Part shown: positions 27,561 to 36,540 of the stretch, piece by piece
Position numbering within the stretch: the stretch's first letter is position 1
How the letters are laid out: the number at the start of each line of letters is the position of its first letter
DNA from: JAOPZW01 sp036379935
Lineage (GTDB): Bacteria > Actinomycetota > Thermoleophilia > Solirubrobacterales > Solirubrobacteraceae
Assembly: GCA_036379935.1 (NCBI GenBank)
Contig: DASVFT010000168.1
Span: 11,105 to 75,104 of the forward strand
Direction of reading: 5' to 3'
DNA: 64,000 nucleotides
Program-made: the position numbers and the translations under genes
The notes under the pieces: model-generated
What the model was told of the DNA's origin: nothing
The model's database searches: none
Seen by the model: the letters and a program-made list of their open reading frames with translations, nothing else

Positions 27561-28436
27561 TCAGGCCTCCTGGTGCAGGGCGCGGGCCGCGGCTCGGCGC
27601 AGGGCGCGTTTCGTGAGGACGCCGGCGAGGTGGCGCTTGTAGTCGGCCGGTCCGCGGCCGTCGGCGCTCGGAGAGCAGTCCTCCGCGGCGATCTCGCCCG
27701 CCTGCGCGAAGAGCTCGTCCGAGGGAGCCTTGCCGCGCAGGAGCTCCTCGGCCCGGGTGACGTGGATCGTGGTCAGGCCGACCGCGCTGAGCGCGATGCC
27801 CGCGTCGCTGATCGTGCCGCCATCGATCCAGACGGCGGCGGACGCCGCCGCGATGGCCCAGTCGCCGGCGCGGCGCTCGACCTTCTCGTGCGCGCTGCCC
27901 CCGCCGGCCCGCAGCGGGATGCGCACCTCGGTGAGGATCTCGCCTGCGCCCACCGCCGTCATGTACGGCCCGATGTGGAAGTCCTCCATCGAGACGGCGC
28001 GCTCGCCGCCGGCCCCGCGGATCACGGCCTTGGCCTTGACCGCCGAGCAGACGGCCGACAGGTCCTCCGCGGCGTCCGCCTGGCACAGCGAGCCGCCGAT
28101 CGTGCCGAAGTTGCGCACGACGGGGTCGGCGATCACGTTCTCCGCGTCGCGGAAGGCCGGGAAGTGCTGGGCGAGCAGCTCGGACTTCAGGAGGTCGACG
28201 TGCCGCGTGAGCGCACCGATCGAGATCTCGTAGCCCTGCTGGCGGATGAAGGACAGCTCGGTGAGGTCGTTGATGTCGATCAGATGCGACGGGTTCGCGA
28301 GCCGGAGCTTCATCATCGGGATCAGGCTGTGCCCGCCCGCGATGACGCGCGCGTCGGAGCCGAGCCGCTGAAGCGATGCGAGAGCGCCGTCCACACTGGT
28401 GGCGCGCTCGTACTCGAATGAGGCAGGGGTCTGCAC
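27561..28436 (-). CDS. coxM: Aerobic carbon monoxide dehydrogenase medium FAD subunit
   Basis: A 291-aa FAD-binding subunit. The two family flavin motifs are present: AGGHSLIPMMKLRLA (about 33-47) and TIGGSLCQAD (about 111-120). It takes electrons from CoxS and delivers them to the respiratory chain. The start is a GTG with AAGGA five nt upstream, 15 nt after the last small membrane protein gene and 2 nt before coxS, so the membrane cassette and coxMSL are one transcript. Confidence 0.94.
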   Translation of the reverse strand: MQTPASFEYERATSVDGALASLQRLGSDARVIAGGHSLIPMMKLRLANPSHLIDINDLTELSFIRQQGYEISIGALTRHVDLLKSELLAQHFPAFRDAENVIADPVVRNFGTIGGSLCQADAAEDLSAVCSAVKAKAVIRGAGGERAVSMEDFHIGPYMTAVGAGEILTEVRIPLRAGGGSAHEKVERRAGDWAIAAASAAVWIDGGTISDAGIALSAVGLTTIHVTRAEELLRGKAPSDELFAQAGEIAAEDCSPSADGRGPADYKRHLAGVLTKRALRRAAARALHQEA

Positions 28437-28451
28437 CAGGATCCTTTCGTG

Positions 28452-29138
28452 TCAGCTCCGGTCGCGGGCGGGGCCGTTGGACGATCCCCCGGCCGGTGGT
28501 GCCGGCTGCGCGGTGGCCGAGCGCCCGGGGAAGAGCTTGCGCGGAAGCCCGATGTCCTCGCGCTGCTCGTACTGCACGGGGGCGTCGGTCCCGATGACCG
28601 GAGACGGGGGGAGGCTCTCCGGGCGCGACTGACGGATCTCGGGGTAGAGCAGGCGGGCCATGAGGCTGCCGCGCTCGACGTCGCGCAGCGCCGGCCCGGC
28701 CGGGTTGCCCATGGCGATGGGCGCCTCGCGGCCGAGGCGGGCGAGGGTGAGCGTGCCGCGCGTGTAGACCTCGCCGATGCGGGGCGCCTTGATCGTGCGG
28801 CTCTCCTCGAAGTTCCGCAGGCCGGCGGCGGCGGCTCCCGGGTAGAGCCCGTCGACGAGGCCGACGGCGTCGGTCATGCCGGCCTTCTTGACGAGCAGGC
28901 CCTCGAGCAGGTCGACGCCGGCGTCGAGCTGCTCGTTGATCGTCGTCACGACGCCGTTGACCGGCGCGCTCTTCTGGACGATCTCACCGACGCTGCCGAT
29001 GACCTCGTCGAGGCCGGCCGTGATCTTCCGAAGCGCGACGATCGTCGAGACGAGGTAGTAGACGAGGGCGAGGACGATCAGCAGGACCGCGAGGATCATG
29101 ACCCCGCCGGCCGCCGCGAACGCAGAGATCGGTGTCAC
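28452..29138 (-). CDS. Single-span membrane protein of the cox-linked cassette, 228 aa
   Basis: Fifth and longest member of a five-gene cassette. One N-terminal span (about 12-36, GVMILAVLLIVLALVYYLV) is followed by a helical segment (LRKITAGLDEVIGSVGEIVQK), like its smaller neighbours, then a ~130-residue Pro/Arg-containing tail with LFPGRSATAQPAPPAGG near the end. There is no cofactor motif. It starts 10 nt after the 86-aa gene and ends 15 nt before coxM. No family recognised; anchoring or organising CO dehydrogenase at the membrane is inferred only from position. Confidence 0.7.
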   Translation of the reverse strand: MTPISAFAAAGGVMILAVLLIVLALVYYLVSTIVALRKITAGLDEVIGSVGEIVQKSAPVNGVVTTINEQLDAGVDLLEGLLVKKAGMTDAVGLVDGLYPGAAAAGLRNFEESRTIKAPRIGEVYTRGTLTLARLGREAPIAMGNPAGPALRDVERGSLMARLLYPEIRQSRPESLPPSPVIGTDAPVQYEQREDIGLPRKLFPGRSATAQPAPPAGGSSNGPARDRS

Positions 29139-29148
29139 CAGTTCACTC

Positions 29149-29409
29149 CTACTTGGCGTCGTCGAGGATGACGTCGAGGGAGCCGCCGTAGTTGGCGACG
29201 CCGGCGACGGTCTTGGTCACTTGGTCCTGCGTCGTCAGCAGCAGCGCGGCGGCGTCGAGGTCCTTCGAGCCGGCGGCCGCGACCTGGGCGATCTCCTGCA
29301 CGCTCGGGACGATGCTCTTGGCGGCGTCCAGCACGCCGCGCAGCAGGTACACGACGACCGGAAGGACCACCGCGAGCAGGACGAGGTCTCCTAGCCACCA
29401 GAGGATCAT
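29149..29409 (-). CDS. Single-span membrane protein of the cox-linked cassette, 86 aa
   Basis: Fourth member. One N-terminal span (LWWLGDLVLLAVVLPVVVYLL, about 3-23), then an amphipathic helix run (DAAKSIVPSVQEIAQVAAAG) ending in an acidic ILDDAK tail. The ATG overlaps the previous gene's stop by ATGA and has an AGGAGG about 5 nt upstream. No charged catalytic cluster or cysteine is seen. Function unknown. Confidence 0.7.
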   Translation of the reverse strand: MILWWLGDLVLLAVVLPVVVYLLRGVLDAAKSIVPSVQEIAQVAAAGSKDLDAAALLLTTQDQVTKTVAGVANYGGSLDVILDDAK

Positions 29410-29684
29410 CGTGGCCTCCTCTCGGCGACGATCGCCGCCTTCCTCGCGATCCCCGGCAGCGCGCCGAGGATGATGTCGAACTGGGCGTTGATCGCCTTGA
29501 CGGCGCCCTCGAGCGGGCGCAGGTGCTCGGACTCCACGCCCTGGAGCGCGGAGGCGAGCGTCGCCAGCCCCTCGGAGATGCGCGTCAGGCCCCTGCGCAC
29601 CTCGATGAGCGCGACGGCGAGCACGAGCACGACGCCCGCCGCAAGGACGACGCTGATGATGACAAGCGCGTCGTTGGTGCTCAT
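29406..29684 (-). CDS. Single-span membrane protein of the cox-linked cassette, 92 aa
   Basis: Third member. N-terminal span ALVIISVVLAAGVVLVLAVAL (about 6-26) followed by EVRRGLTRISEGLATLASAL and a long helical run ending in the basic AERRPR. The pattern (short lead, one span, regularly spaced hydrophobic residues in a helical tail) resembles DUF948-like proteins, a visual likeness only. Start and stop both overlap neighbours by ATGA. Confidence 0.7.
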   Translation of the reverse strand: MSTNDALVIISVVLAAGVVLVLAVALIEVRRGLTRISEGLATLASALQGVESEHLRPLEGAVKAINAQFDIILGALPGIARKAAIVAERRPR

Positions 29685-29968
29685 GCGCCACCGAACCCGT
29701 CGGTCAGCGCGTTCATGTAGCCGTCTTGGACCACAGCTTCCTCCACGATCAGCGCGAGCACGGGCGCCGTCGCCTCGAGTTGCGGGATGTTCGACGTGTT
29801 GGCGGCGACGTTGCCCGCCGTCTCCAGCAAGCCGTCGACCGACCTCTCGATGCTTCCGACCGTCTGCACCAGCACCGTCAGCAGGATCGCGACGACGACC
29901 GCCGCGCCGAAGGCGATGGCGATGGCGATGGCCCAATAGGCGCTGAAGGACAGCGACGCAACCGTCAT
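29681..29968 (-). CDS. Single-span membrane protein of the cox-linked cassette, 95 aa
   Basis: Second member. N-terminal span (YWAIAIAIAFGAAVVVAILL, about 9-28), then a helical tail with TVGSIERSVDGLLETAGNVA and a C-terminal MNALTDGFGGA. Start and stop overlap the flanking genes by ATGA. Same design as the other members, with little direct sequence identity, which suggests old paralogy or convergent design. Confidence 0.7.
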   Translation of the reverse strand: MTVASLSFSAYWAIAIAIAFGAAVVVAILLTVLVQTVGSIERSVDGLLETAGNVAANTSNIPQLEATAPVLALIVEEAVVQDGYMNALTDGFGGA

Positions 29969-30222
29969 TTCCCGACCGCCACCTTTCGAAGGGCCCGGGC
30001 GGAGTGCAGGATCCTCACGCCCGAGTCGTTGATCCGCGCGATGCCGGGGAGCTCCGCGGTCTGCTCGCGGACGACCTCCACGGCATCGAGAGCCGTCCTG
30101 GCCTGCTTGGCGATCCTGAGCGCGAGCGCGACGATGATGATCACGATCACCGCCGCCACCGCGATCACCGCGATGCCCAGCGCCAGCCCCACCTGCCATC
30201 CGGTCGAAGCGGCCATCAGCAC
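29965..30222 (-). CDS. Single-span membrane protein of the cox-linked cassette, 85 aa
   Basis: First gene of the whole operon. N-terminal span about residues 9-35 (VGLALGIAVIAVAAVIVIII), then ALRIAKQARTALDAVEVV and a basic ALRKVAVGK end. The GTG at 30222 lies 4 nt after an AGGAGG, while an ATG two codons on (30216) has 10-nt spacing; either may be used. The promoter proposed at 30420-30448 would give it a leader of about 190 nt. Confidence 0.7.
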   Translation of the reverse strand: MLMAASTGWQVGLALGIAVIAVAAVIVIIIVALALRIAKQARTALDAVEVVREQTAELPGIARINDSGVRILHSARALRKVAVGK

Positions 30223-30412
30223 GAGTCCTCCTGCACCTGTTGGTTGAAGGAGCGCCGGCGACCCCAGGTGCGGGCCTGCTCGAGCGGCGCGAGGCTACCC
30301 TCCTGCCCAGGTCGTGTCCAGGGGAGCGATCCCGCCCTGCGGGCACCGTGGACGAGCGTGCCTTCCGTGGCCACCGATAGACCCTCCCTAGGAGTTGGAA
30401 CGCGACCCTTCA
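30223..30412 (-). other. Long 5' leader of the cox operon
   Basis: About 190 nt lie between the proposed transcription start (near 30413) and the first start codon. The stretch is GC-rich and contains several short inverted repeats, but no known riboswitch class, including the molybdenum cofactor type, was recognised by eye. No credible gene is seen on either strand. Confidence 0.3.
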
Positions 30413-30419
30413 TCGGACC

Positions 30420-30448
30420 ACGATAGTTCGGCCTTCAAAACGGGTCAA
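30420..30448 (-). promoter_or_regulatory. Housekeeping-type promoter for the cox operon
   Basis: On the minus strand, TTGACC (30448-30443) and TATCGT (30425-30420) are separated by exactly 17 bases. This is the best -35/-10 pair seen in the gap upstream of the membrane cassette and cox genes, and the surrounding bases are noticeably AT-richer than the genes. Confidence 0.55.
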
Positions 30449-30544
30449 GCCCGAGTTGGTTCTATGGGTAGGAGGCTCGTGTCTATGCTTGGCAGGCGGC
30501 ATTTCGCCGTGCCTTTAGTCACAGTTCACTTCCCGCCGGGACGT

Positions 30545-30566
30545 CGCGACTTTACGGTAAGTCGCG
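30545..30566 (-). terminator. Hairpin downstream of the GGDEF/EAL gene
   Basis: CGCGACTT (30545-30552) and AAGTCGCG (30559-30566) form a perfect 8-bp stem with a 6-nt loop, 16 nt beyond the stop of the GGDEF/EAL gene. No U-run follows on the minus strand, so it would be an atypical terminator. It separates that gene from the cox promoter. Confidence 0.45.
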
Positions 30567-30582
30567 GCCCGCGACGGACGCG

Positions 30583-33291
30583 TCAGGCCGCCGCGGCGGC
30601 CGAGGGGGCGCGCTGGGCCTGGTCGCGGAGGAGCGCCGTGATGCGCGTCGCGCTCAGCGGCGTGTAGAGGTGGAATCCCTGGCCGAGGGGGCAGCCGAGC
30701 TCGCGGAGGCGAGTGAGCTGGGCGGCGTTCTCGATGCCCTCGGCGACGGGCCTGAGTCCGAGGATGCCGGCGAGGTCGATGATGGCCGCGGTGAGCGCCT
30801 GCGTCTCGGCGACGCTGCCCGCGACCCCTTGGATGAAGGAGCGATCGATCTTGAGGATGTCGATCGGGAAGCGGCGAACGTAGTTGAGCGACGAGTAGCC
30901 GCTGCCGAAGTCGTCGATGGCCAGCGACACGCCGAGGTCGCGCAGCTCGTTCAGGCGACGGATGGCCAGCTCGACGTCTTCCATCATCGCGCTCTCGGTG
31001 AGCTCGAGCACGAGGCTCGAGGGCGCGATCTGCGTGTCCTCCAGCGCCATGCGGACCTCGTCGGCGAGCTCCGGCGACTGGAGCTGACGAGCGGAGAGGT
31101 TGACGGAGATGGCCAGCGCGGGCTCGCGCGGGCACGTCGCCTGGAACGCCGCCGCCTGGCGGCAGGCCTCGCGCAGCAGCGCGCGGCCGAGCGGCACGAT
31201 CAGGCCCGTCTGCTCGGCCAGCGGGATGAACTCGGCCGGCGAGACCGGGCCGCGCTCGTCGTGCACCCACCGCGCGAGGGCCTCCACGGCGATGATCTCA
31301 CCCCGCTCGAGGTCCACGATGGGCTGGTAGACGAGCGACACGCCGTCGTTCTGCACCGCCCGCTTGAGGTCGGCCTTGAGCTCGAGACGTCCGACGGCCG
31401 CCGTGTGCATCGCCGGCTCGAACACGGCGTAGCTGCCCTTGCCCTGGTCCTTGGCCAGGTACATCGCCAGGTCGGCGTTGCGCAGCAGCTCCTCGGCGTC
31501 CTCCGAGCCGTCCGCGTCGAAGGCGATGCCGACGCTCGGCGTGGTCAGGCACTCGCGGCCGTCGAGCACGACGGGCGGTACGAGCGCCTCGATGACCCGT
31601 TCGGCGACCGTGATCGCCTCGAGCTCGCCTTCGATCCCGTCGAGCAGCAGCGCGAACTCGTCTCCGCCGAGGCGAGCGGCGCTGTCGGAGCCGCGAATGC
31701 ACTCGCGCAGGCGCGACGCGACCTCCTGCAGGACGGCGTCGCCGGCCGCGTGGCCCAGCGAGTCGTTGACCGTCTTGAAGTCGTCGAGGTCGAGGAAGAC
31801 GACCGCGAGCCGGGTGCCGTGGCGCCGGCGGCGGGCGAGCGCCTGCTCCACGCGATCGCGGAATAGCGCGCGGTTGGGAAGGTTGGTCAGCGCGTCGTGG
31901 AAGGCCTGGTGAGCCAGGCGTCGCTCGAGCGCCTTGCGTTCGCTGACGTCGCGCGTGTTGAGGACGACGCCGTCGACGGTCCCGTCCCCGACGAGGTTGG
32001 TGGCGAGCGTCTCCACGTCGCGCCACGTGCCGTCCGCGTGTCCGAGACGGAACTCGGCGCTGCCCGAGTCGCCGTGGTCGAGTCGCGCCAGGAACCCGCG
32101 CACGTGCGCCGCGTCGTCGGGATGCACGAAGTCGAGCCACTGGCGGCCGCTGAGCGCCTCCGGACTGCGTCCGAGGAGCCGGCCGGCCGACGGGCTCACG
32201 TACGTGAGACGGCCGTCCGTCTCGAGGATGCTCACGACATCCGTGGCGTGGCGGACGAGCGCGGCCAGCCGGGCCTCGAAGCGCTGGCGCAGCTCGTTCT
32301 CGGTATGGGCCTCCTGGGCGCGCACGAGGCCGCTCATGCGGGCCAGCACGAGCAGGAAGAGCACGCCGGCGGCCACGCTGATCACCGGCTCGCGGGGCTG
32401 GTCGAGCACGGCGCGAACGAGCTGGAGCCCGGGAGCCACGAGGCTCGTGGCCGCGAACAGCGCGAGCCGCCGGCGGGTCAGGCGCGCATCGGGCTCCGGC
32501 GCACGCTCGGACAGCAACCGCATCGAAGGATGCAGCGCCGCCATGCCGGCCAGCACGTAGAAGAGGATCCAGCCGCCGTCCAGGAGCCCGCCGGTCTCGT
32601 AGCCGCCGTGCAGCAGCGCCCATCCGTAGATCGAGTCCGTGGCCAGCAGCGCCACCAGCGCGGCGGCGAGCAGCTGAGAGCTGAGGCCGCGCCGGCCGCC
32701 GCCCATGACCAGGCGCGCCGCGACCGCGAGCAGCAGCAGGTCCATCACCGGGTAAGCGAGCGACGTCAGCTTGGTCAGCACGGTCAGCGTCGAGTCGTGG
32801 GCGTACGGGGCCATCAGGTACGTCCACGACAGCGTCCCGAAGCCGATCGCCACCACCAGCGCGTCGATGAGCGTGGCCCGGTCGCGCAGCGGATGGCGAA
32901 GGCGCAACAGGGCCAGCAGGCCCACCATGAGGCAGGGATAGATCGCGAGGTAGAAGGGATCCGCGATCGAGGGGAACGGCAGCTCGTGGCCGAAGAGCCG
33001 CGGGTAGTTGTAGGCGAGGACATCGCCCGTGACGAACAGCACCTGGCCGAGGGCGATCAGGTACCACGCCGCACGCCCGCGCGGGCGATGCCGACGGGCC
33101 CCCACGGCCACCGCCACGGCCGACGACGCGCCGAGCACGTTGAAGACGGGCCCGCTGTTGAGCGGTCCGGCGAGGTAGAGCGTCGCGACCGCGATCGCGA
33201 TCGCCGGGTACGCGACCCAGGGGCGCGCGAGCGCCCTGGCGGCGCGACTCACGTGAGCGATCGGCGTTGCCGGTGACGCTGCGCTGGGCAT
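30583..33291 (-). CDS. Membrane-bound PAS-GGDEF-EAL c-di-GMP enzyme
   Basis: A 902-aa protein. Residues ~20-330 form about nine or ten membrane spans, then PAS (~337-452), GGDEF with intact GGDEF at 542-546 and an RGSD inhibitory site at 533-536, and EAL with the EALARW motif (670 onward) and later DDFGSGYSS and EGIE. Both synthase and phosphodiesterase activities are possible. The ATG at 33291 begins just before the first span; an ATG at 33357 or 33420 would extend it 22 or 43 residues toward the divergent permease gene. It is the partner of the second GGDEF/EAL protein at 36.5 kb. Confidence 0.85.
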   Translation of the reverse strand: MPSAASPATPIAHVSRAARALARPWVAYPAIAIAVATLYLAGPLNSGPVFNVLGASSAVAVAVGARRHRPRGRAAWYLIALGQVLFVTGDVLAYNYPRLFGHELPFPSIADPFYLAIYPCLMVGLLALLRLRHPLRDRATLIDALVVAIGFGTLSWTYLMAPYAHDSTLTVLTKLTSLAYPVMDLLLLAVAARLVMGGGRRGLSSQLLAAALVALLATDSIYGWALLHGGYETGGLLDGGWILFYVLAGMAALHPSMRLLSERAPEPDARLTRRRLALFAATSLVAPGLQLVRAVLDQPREPVISVAAGVLFLLVLARMSGLVRAQEAHTENELRQRFEARLAALVRHATDVVSILETDGRLTYVSPSAGRLLGRSPEALSGRQWLDFVHPDDAAHVRGFLARLDHGDSGSAEFRLGHADGTWRDVETLATNLVGDGTVDGVVLNTRDVSERKALERRLAHQAFHDALTNLPNRALFRDRVEQALARRRRHGTRLAVVFLDLDDFKTVNDSLGHAAGDAVLQEVASRLRECIRGSDSAARLGGDEFALLLDGIEGELEAITVAERVIEALVPPVVLDGRECLTTPSVGIAFDADGSEDAEELLRNADLAMYLAKDQGKGSYAVFEPAMHTAAVGRLELKADLKRAVQNDGVSLVYQPIVDLERGEIIAVEALARWVHDERGPVSPAEFIPLAEQTGLIVPLGRALLREACRQAAAFQATCPREPALAISVNLSARQLQSPELADEVRMALEDTQIAPSSLVLELTESAMMEDVELAIRRLNELRDLGVSLAIDDFGSGYSSLNYVRRFPIDILKIDRSFIQGVAGSVAETQALTAAIIDLAGILGLRPVAEGIENAAQLTRLRELGCPLGQGFHLYTPLSATRITALLRDQAQRAPSAAAAA

Positions 33292-33455
33292 TGCCCTCGG
33301 GAGATCGGCCGCGCGGCGCAATGCTTGACCGCGCGACGCAGGAATCCGGCCGCTCATCCACGGATTGCAGCGCCCGAACCGCTGGTTGCAATCGCGCAGA
33401 AGCTGGCGCAGAATGGCCACCCGCCGGGCCCGATCGAGGGAGGGAGACGAAGCAC

Positions 33456-34946
33456 ATGGACGAGCTTGGGCACGAGGTTCAGGAGATCAAGGAGGACCTG
33501 GCGTTCGAGCGCGAGACACTCGACGAGTCGATCAGGCACGACTACTCGACGAGCGAGGACGGGATCGTGCCGCTCGAGAGGCGGCGGCCACTCTGGCACT
33601 TCGCGTGCCTGTGGACGACGTTCGCGGCCGGCTTCTCGTTCCTCTTCCTCGGGTTCGAGCTGCACGACGGCCATGGCCTGGGGGAGGTCGTCGGCATCGC
33701 CGCCCTGGGCTACGGGCTCTACGCCGCGTACGCGATGTTCGGTGCCTACCTGGGATCGCGGACCGGGCAGACGCACGGCCTGCTCACGCGCTCGATCTTC
33801 GGGCTCGGGGGGTCGTGGATCGTCTCGCTGTTCGTCCTCATCGCGCCCCTGGGGTGGGTCGCCTTCCAGGCCAACCTGATGGTGCAGGTCTGGGACGGCC
33901 TCTACGGCTGGGACCACCTGATGCTGCTGACGCTCGTCTTCTGCGGCGTCATGATCCTCAACAACCTGCTCGGCTTCACGGGCATCAGCGTCTTCGCGCG
34001 CTATCTGGTCACGCCGCTGATCCTGCTCTGGATCAGCTACCTCGTCATCAAGGTCCTCGTCTCCGACAACGACGCGCTCAGCGGCACGCCGGCCGGGCCC
34101 GGCCTGCCCTTCTGGGTCGCGGTCAGCGCGGTCATCGGGTTCGCGATGTGGGGCAACGAGCCCGACGTCTTCCGCTATGGCAAGCCGAGCTTCTGGTGGC
34201 CGCTTCCCGCCTTCCTCTTCGCGGGCTTCTGGTTCGTGCTCTTCACCACCGGCGGCTGGATGATGGCCCAGCTCGCGCACAGCTCGGACTTCGGCGCGCA
34301 GATCCGCTTCATCACCGACTACTCGCTCTTCGGCGCGTCCGCGCTGGCCTGGATCCTCGTGACCATCAGCCAGTTCGCGATCAACGACGGCAACTACTAC
34401 GAGTCCATCAACGCGGGGCAGAACCTCATCGGCGCCTGGCACCGCTGGCGGCGCGTCTACACCTGCCTCATCGTCGCCGCCCTCGGCGTCTTCGCCGGGT
34501 GGCTGGTGAACTTCCACTTCCTCAACGGCTGGTTCAAGGTCGCCGGCTTCCTCGCCATCACCGTGCCGTGCGCGACGGTGATCATGGTCGTCGACCACTT
34601 CCTGCTGCCCCGCCTGTTCGGCATCTCGCGCCCGCTGACCAAGATCCCCGCCTGGTCGGAGGCCGGTCCGATCAACGTGCCGGCCGTGGTCGCGCTGCTG
34701 GCCGCGGTCGCCTTCGGCGTGATCGGCCTGGCCGACCTCCCGAACGGCTGGATCTACTCGACCCCGCCCGACAACTGGGGCCCGGTCCCGGTCGAGGCGT
34801 GGGTGCTCGCCGGGATCGTCTACATCGCCGGCGTGGCCGTCGCCCGCATGGTCGTGCCGAACGTCAAGCGCGTCCTGGGCTTCGCCCGCTTCGCGCTCGA
34901 CGAGGAGCCGTCTCCGGCGCCGGTGCCCACCGGCAGCGGCGCCTGA
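33456..34946 (+). CDS. NCS1 family permease (cytosine/purine/allantoin type)
   Basis: A 496-aa transporter with about twelve spans. The cytoplasmic N-terminus ends in GIVPLERRRPLWHF, and GAYLGSRTGQTHGLLTRSIFG after the second span fits the NCS1 loop. GWVAFQANLMVQVW and GNEPDVFRYGKPS are further landmarks. Substrates in the family are nucleobases, hydantoins, allantoin or thiamin-like heterocycles. The ATG has a GGGAGG/GGGAG site about 9 nt upstream. The amidohydrolase gene begins 7 nt after its stop, so the pair likely imports and deaminates or dechlorinates one ring compound. Confidence 0.85.
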   Translation: MDELGHEVQEIKEDLAFERETLDESIRHDYSTSEDGIVPLERRRPLWHFACLWTTFAAGFSFLFLGFELHDGHGLGEVVGIAALGYGLYAAYAMFGAYLGSRTGQTHGLLTRSIFGLGGSWIVSLFVLIAPLGWVAFQANLMVQVWDGLYGWDHLMLLTLVFCGVMILNNLLGFTGISVFARYLVTPLILLWISYLVIKVLVSDNDALSGTPAGPGLPFWVAVSAVIGFAMWGNEPDVFRYGKPSFWWPLPAFLFAGFWFVLFTTGGWMMAQLAHSSDFGAQIRFITDYSLFGASALAWILVTISQFAINDGNYYESINAGQNLIGAWHRWRRVYTCLIVAALGVFAGWLVNFHFLNGWFKVAGFLAITVPCATVIMVVDHFLLPRLFGISRPLTKIPAWSEAGPINVPAVVALLAAVAFGVIGLADLPNGWIYSTPPDNWGPVPVEAWVLAGIVYIAGVAVARMVVPNVKRVLGFARFALDEEPSPAPVPTGSGA

Positions 34947-34953
34947 AACGACC

Positions 34954-36492
34954 GTGGCCGACACCGTCCTGAAGAACGCGCTCGTCGACGTCGGCGGCGG
35001 CGTGTTCCGCCGCGCTGACGTCGCCGTCGCGGATGGGCGGATCTCCACCGTCGGCGACGCGTCCACCCAGAGCGCCAGCGAGACGATCGACTGCAGCCGC
35101 GCCGCGGTCGTCCCGGGCATGGTCAACGCGCACAACCACTCCAACGAGAACTGGCTGCGAGGGCGCTTCGACAACCTTCCGCTCGAGCCGTGGATGCTGT
35201 TCTCCTATCCCGCCCTGGGGGCGCCGCACCAGAGCGCCCGCGAGATCTACGTGCGCACGCTCCTCGGCGGCCTGGAGATGGTGCGCTCGGGAGCGACGAG
35301 CGTGGTCGACTTCGTCTACGAGGTCGCCGGCTTCACCGAGGAGTCGCTGGAGGCCATCGTCGCGGCCTACCGCGATCTCGGGCTGCGCGCCCTCGTCGTG
35401 ATCGCCATGGCCGACCTCGCCTACCACGAGACCGTCGTCCTCGACAGCAATCTCGCTCCGGCGCACCTGCTCGAGCGCCTCGAGCGCGAGAAGCCGCCGG
35501 CCTGGAGCGAATGGGAGGCGTTCAGCCGCCGGGCGGTCGAGCGCTTCCACCGCCCCGAGGAGGGGATCGCGATCGGCCTCGGGCCGTCCGGCCCGCAACG
35601 CTGCAGCGACGAGATGCTGTCCGGCTGCGCCGCGCTGGCCGACGAGCTTGGGCTCGCGATCCACATCCACGTCCTCGAGACGCGGATGCAGGCCCTCTCG
35701 GGGCGGCGCAAGTACGGCCGCACGCTGCCCGAGCACCTCGAGGCGATCGGCTTCCTCGGCCCCCGCGTGAGCTTCGAGCACGGCATCTGGCTGACGGACC
35801 ACGACATCGAGCTCGTCGCCGGCTCCGGCGTCAGCGTCGTGCACAACCCGATCTCGAACATGAAGCTCGGCAGCGGCGTCGCCCGCGTGCCGCGGCTGCT
35901 GCGGGCGGGCGTCAACGTCGCGCTGGGCTCGGACGGCATGTCCTCCAACGACGGCAACGACATGTACGCCACGCTCAAGGTGGCCGGGCTGCTGCACAAG
36001 CATCCCGACGTCGACTACCACGACTGGCTCGGGGCGAAAGAGGCGTGGGCCATGGCCACGGCCGGCGGCGCAGCGCCGATGGGCGACGCGGGGCTCGGTC
36101 GGCTCGAGGTGGGCGCGCGTGCCGACCTGGTCGTGCTCGATCTCGACGCGCTCGTCTTCACGCCGCTCAACGACCCCGTCAAGCACGTCGTCTTCAGCTC
36201 CACCGCGACGGCGCTGCGCGCGACGATGGTCGGCGGGCGCTGGATCCTGCGCGACGGGTCGGTGACCGGAATCGACGAGCCGGCGATCCTGGACGAGGCG
36301 CGTGAGCTCGCCCAGTCGGTGCTCGCTCGCCACGACGAGGCGTTCGCCATCGGCGAGGAGCTCCTCGCGGCGGTGCGCGACGGCTGGCTCGAGGCCCTGC
36401 GCGAGGACGTGGGCATGCGCCGGGTGACGCGCTCGCGCGACGGTGACGAGCCCGATCAAGCCACGGTGAGTCCGGTCGATGAGTTGGCGTAG
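34954..36492 (+). CDS. ATZ/TRZ-type amidohydrolase (cytosine deaminase-like)
   Basis: A 512-aa metal-dependent hydrolase. Metal ligands are visible: VNAHNHSNE (HxH), HIHVLE, FEHGIWL and the Asp in GSDGMSSND. This is the pattern of the S-adenosylhomocysteine/guanine deaminase and s-triazine hydrolase group. The GTG start is 7 nt after the permease stop without a clear Shine-Dalgarno site, suggesting coupled translation. The C-terminal ~50 residues are an extra helical and charged tail. Substrate likely a nucleobase or related N-heterocycle brought in by the adjacent NCS1 permease. Confidence 0.85.
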   Translation: MADTVLKNALVDVGGGVFRRADVAVADGRISTVGDASTQSASETIDCSRAAVVPGMVNAHNHSNENWLRGRFDNLPLEPWMLFSYPALGAPHQSAREIYVRTLLGGLEMVRSGATSVVDFVYEVAGFTEESLEAIVAAYRDLGLRALVVIAMADLAYHETVVLDSNLAPAHLLERLEREKPPAWSEWEAFSRRAVERFHRPEEGIAIGLGPSGPQRCSDEMLSGCAALADELGLAIHIHVLETRMQALSGRRKYGRTLPEHLEAIGFLGPRVSFEHGIWLTDHDIELVAGSGVSVVHNPISNMKLGSGVARVPRLLRAGVNVALGSDGMSSNDGNDMYATLKVAGLLHKHPDVDYHDWLGAKEAWAMATAGGAAPMGDAGLGRLEVGARADLVVLDLDALVFTPLNDPVKHVVFSSTATALRATMVGGRWILRDGSVTGIDEPAILDEARELAQSVLARHDEAFAIGEELLAAVRDGWLEALREDVGMRRVTRSRDGDEPDQATVSPVDELA

Positions 36493-36540
36493 CAAGAGGC
36501 CGTCGTCGCAAGCCTGCGAGCGGGACCTCTTGTCACCGCC

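Noticed and set aside
30583..33291. Degenerate c-di-GMP domain hypothesis for the membrane protein
   Set aside because: GGDEF, the inhibitory RxxD site and EAL motifs are all intact, so neither domain looks degenerate.
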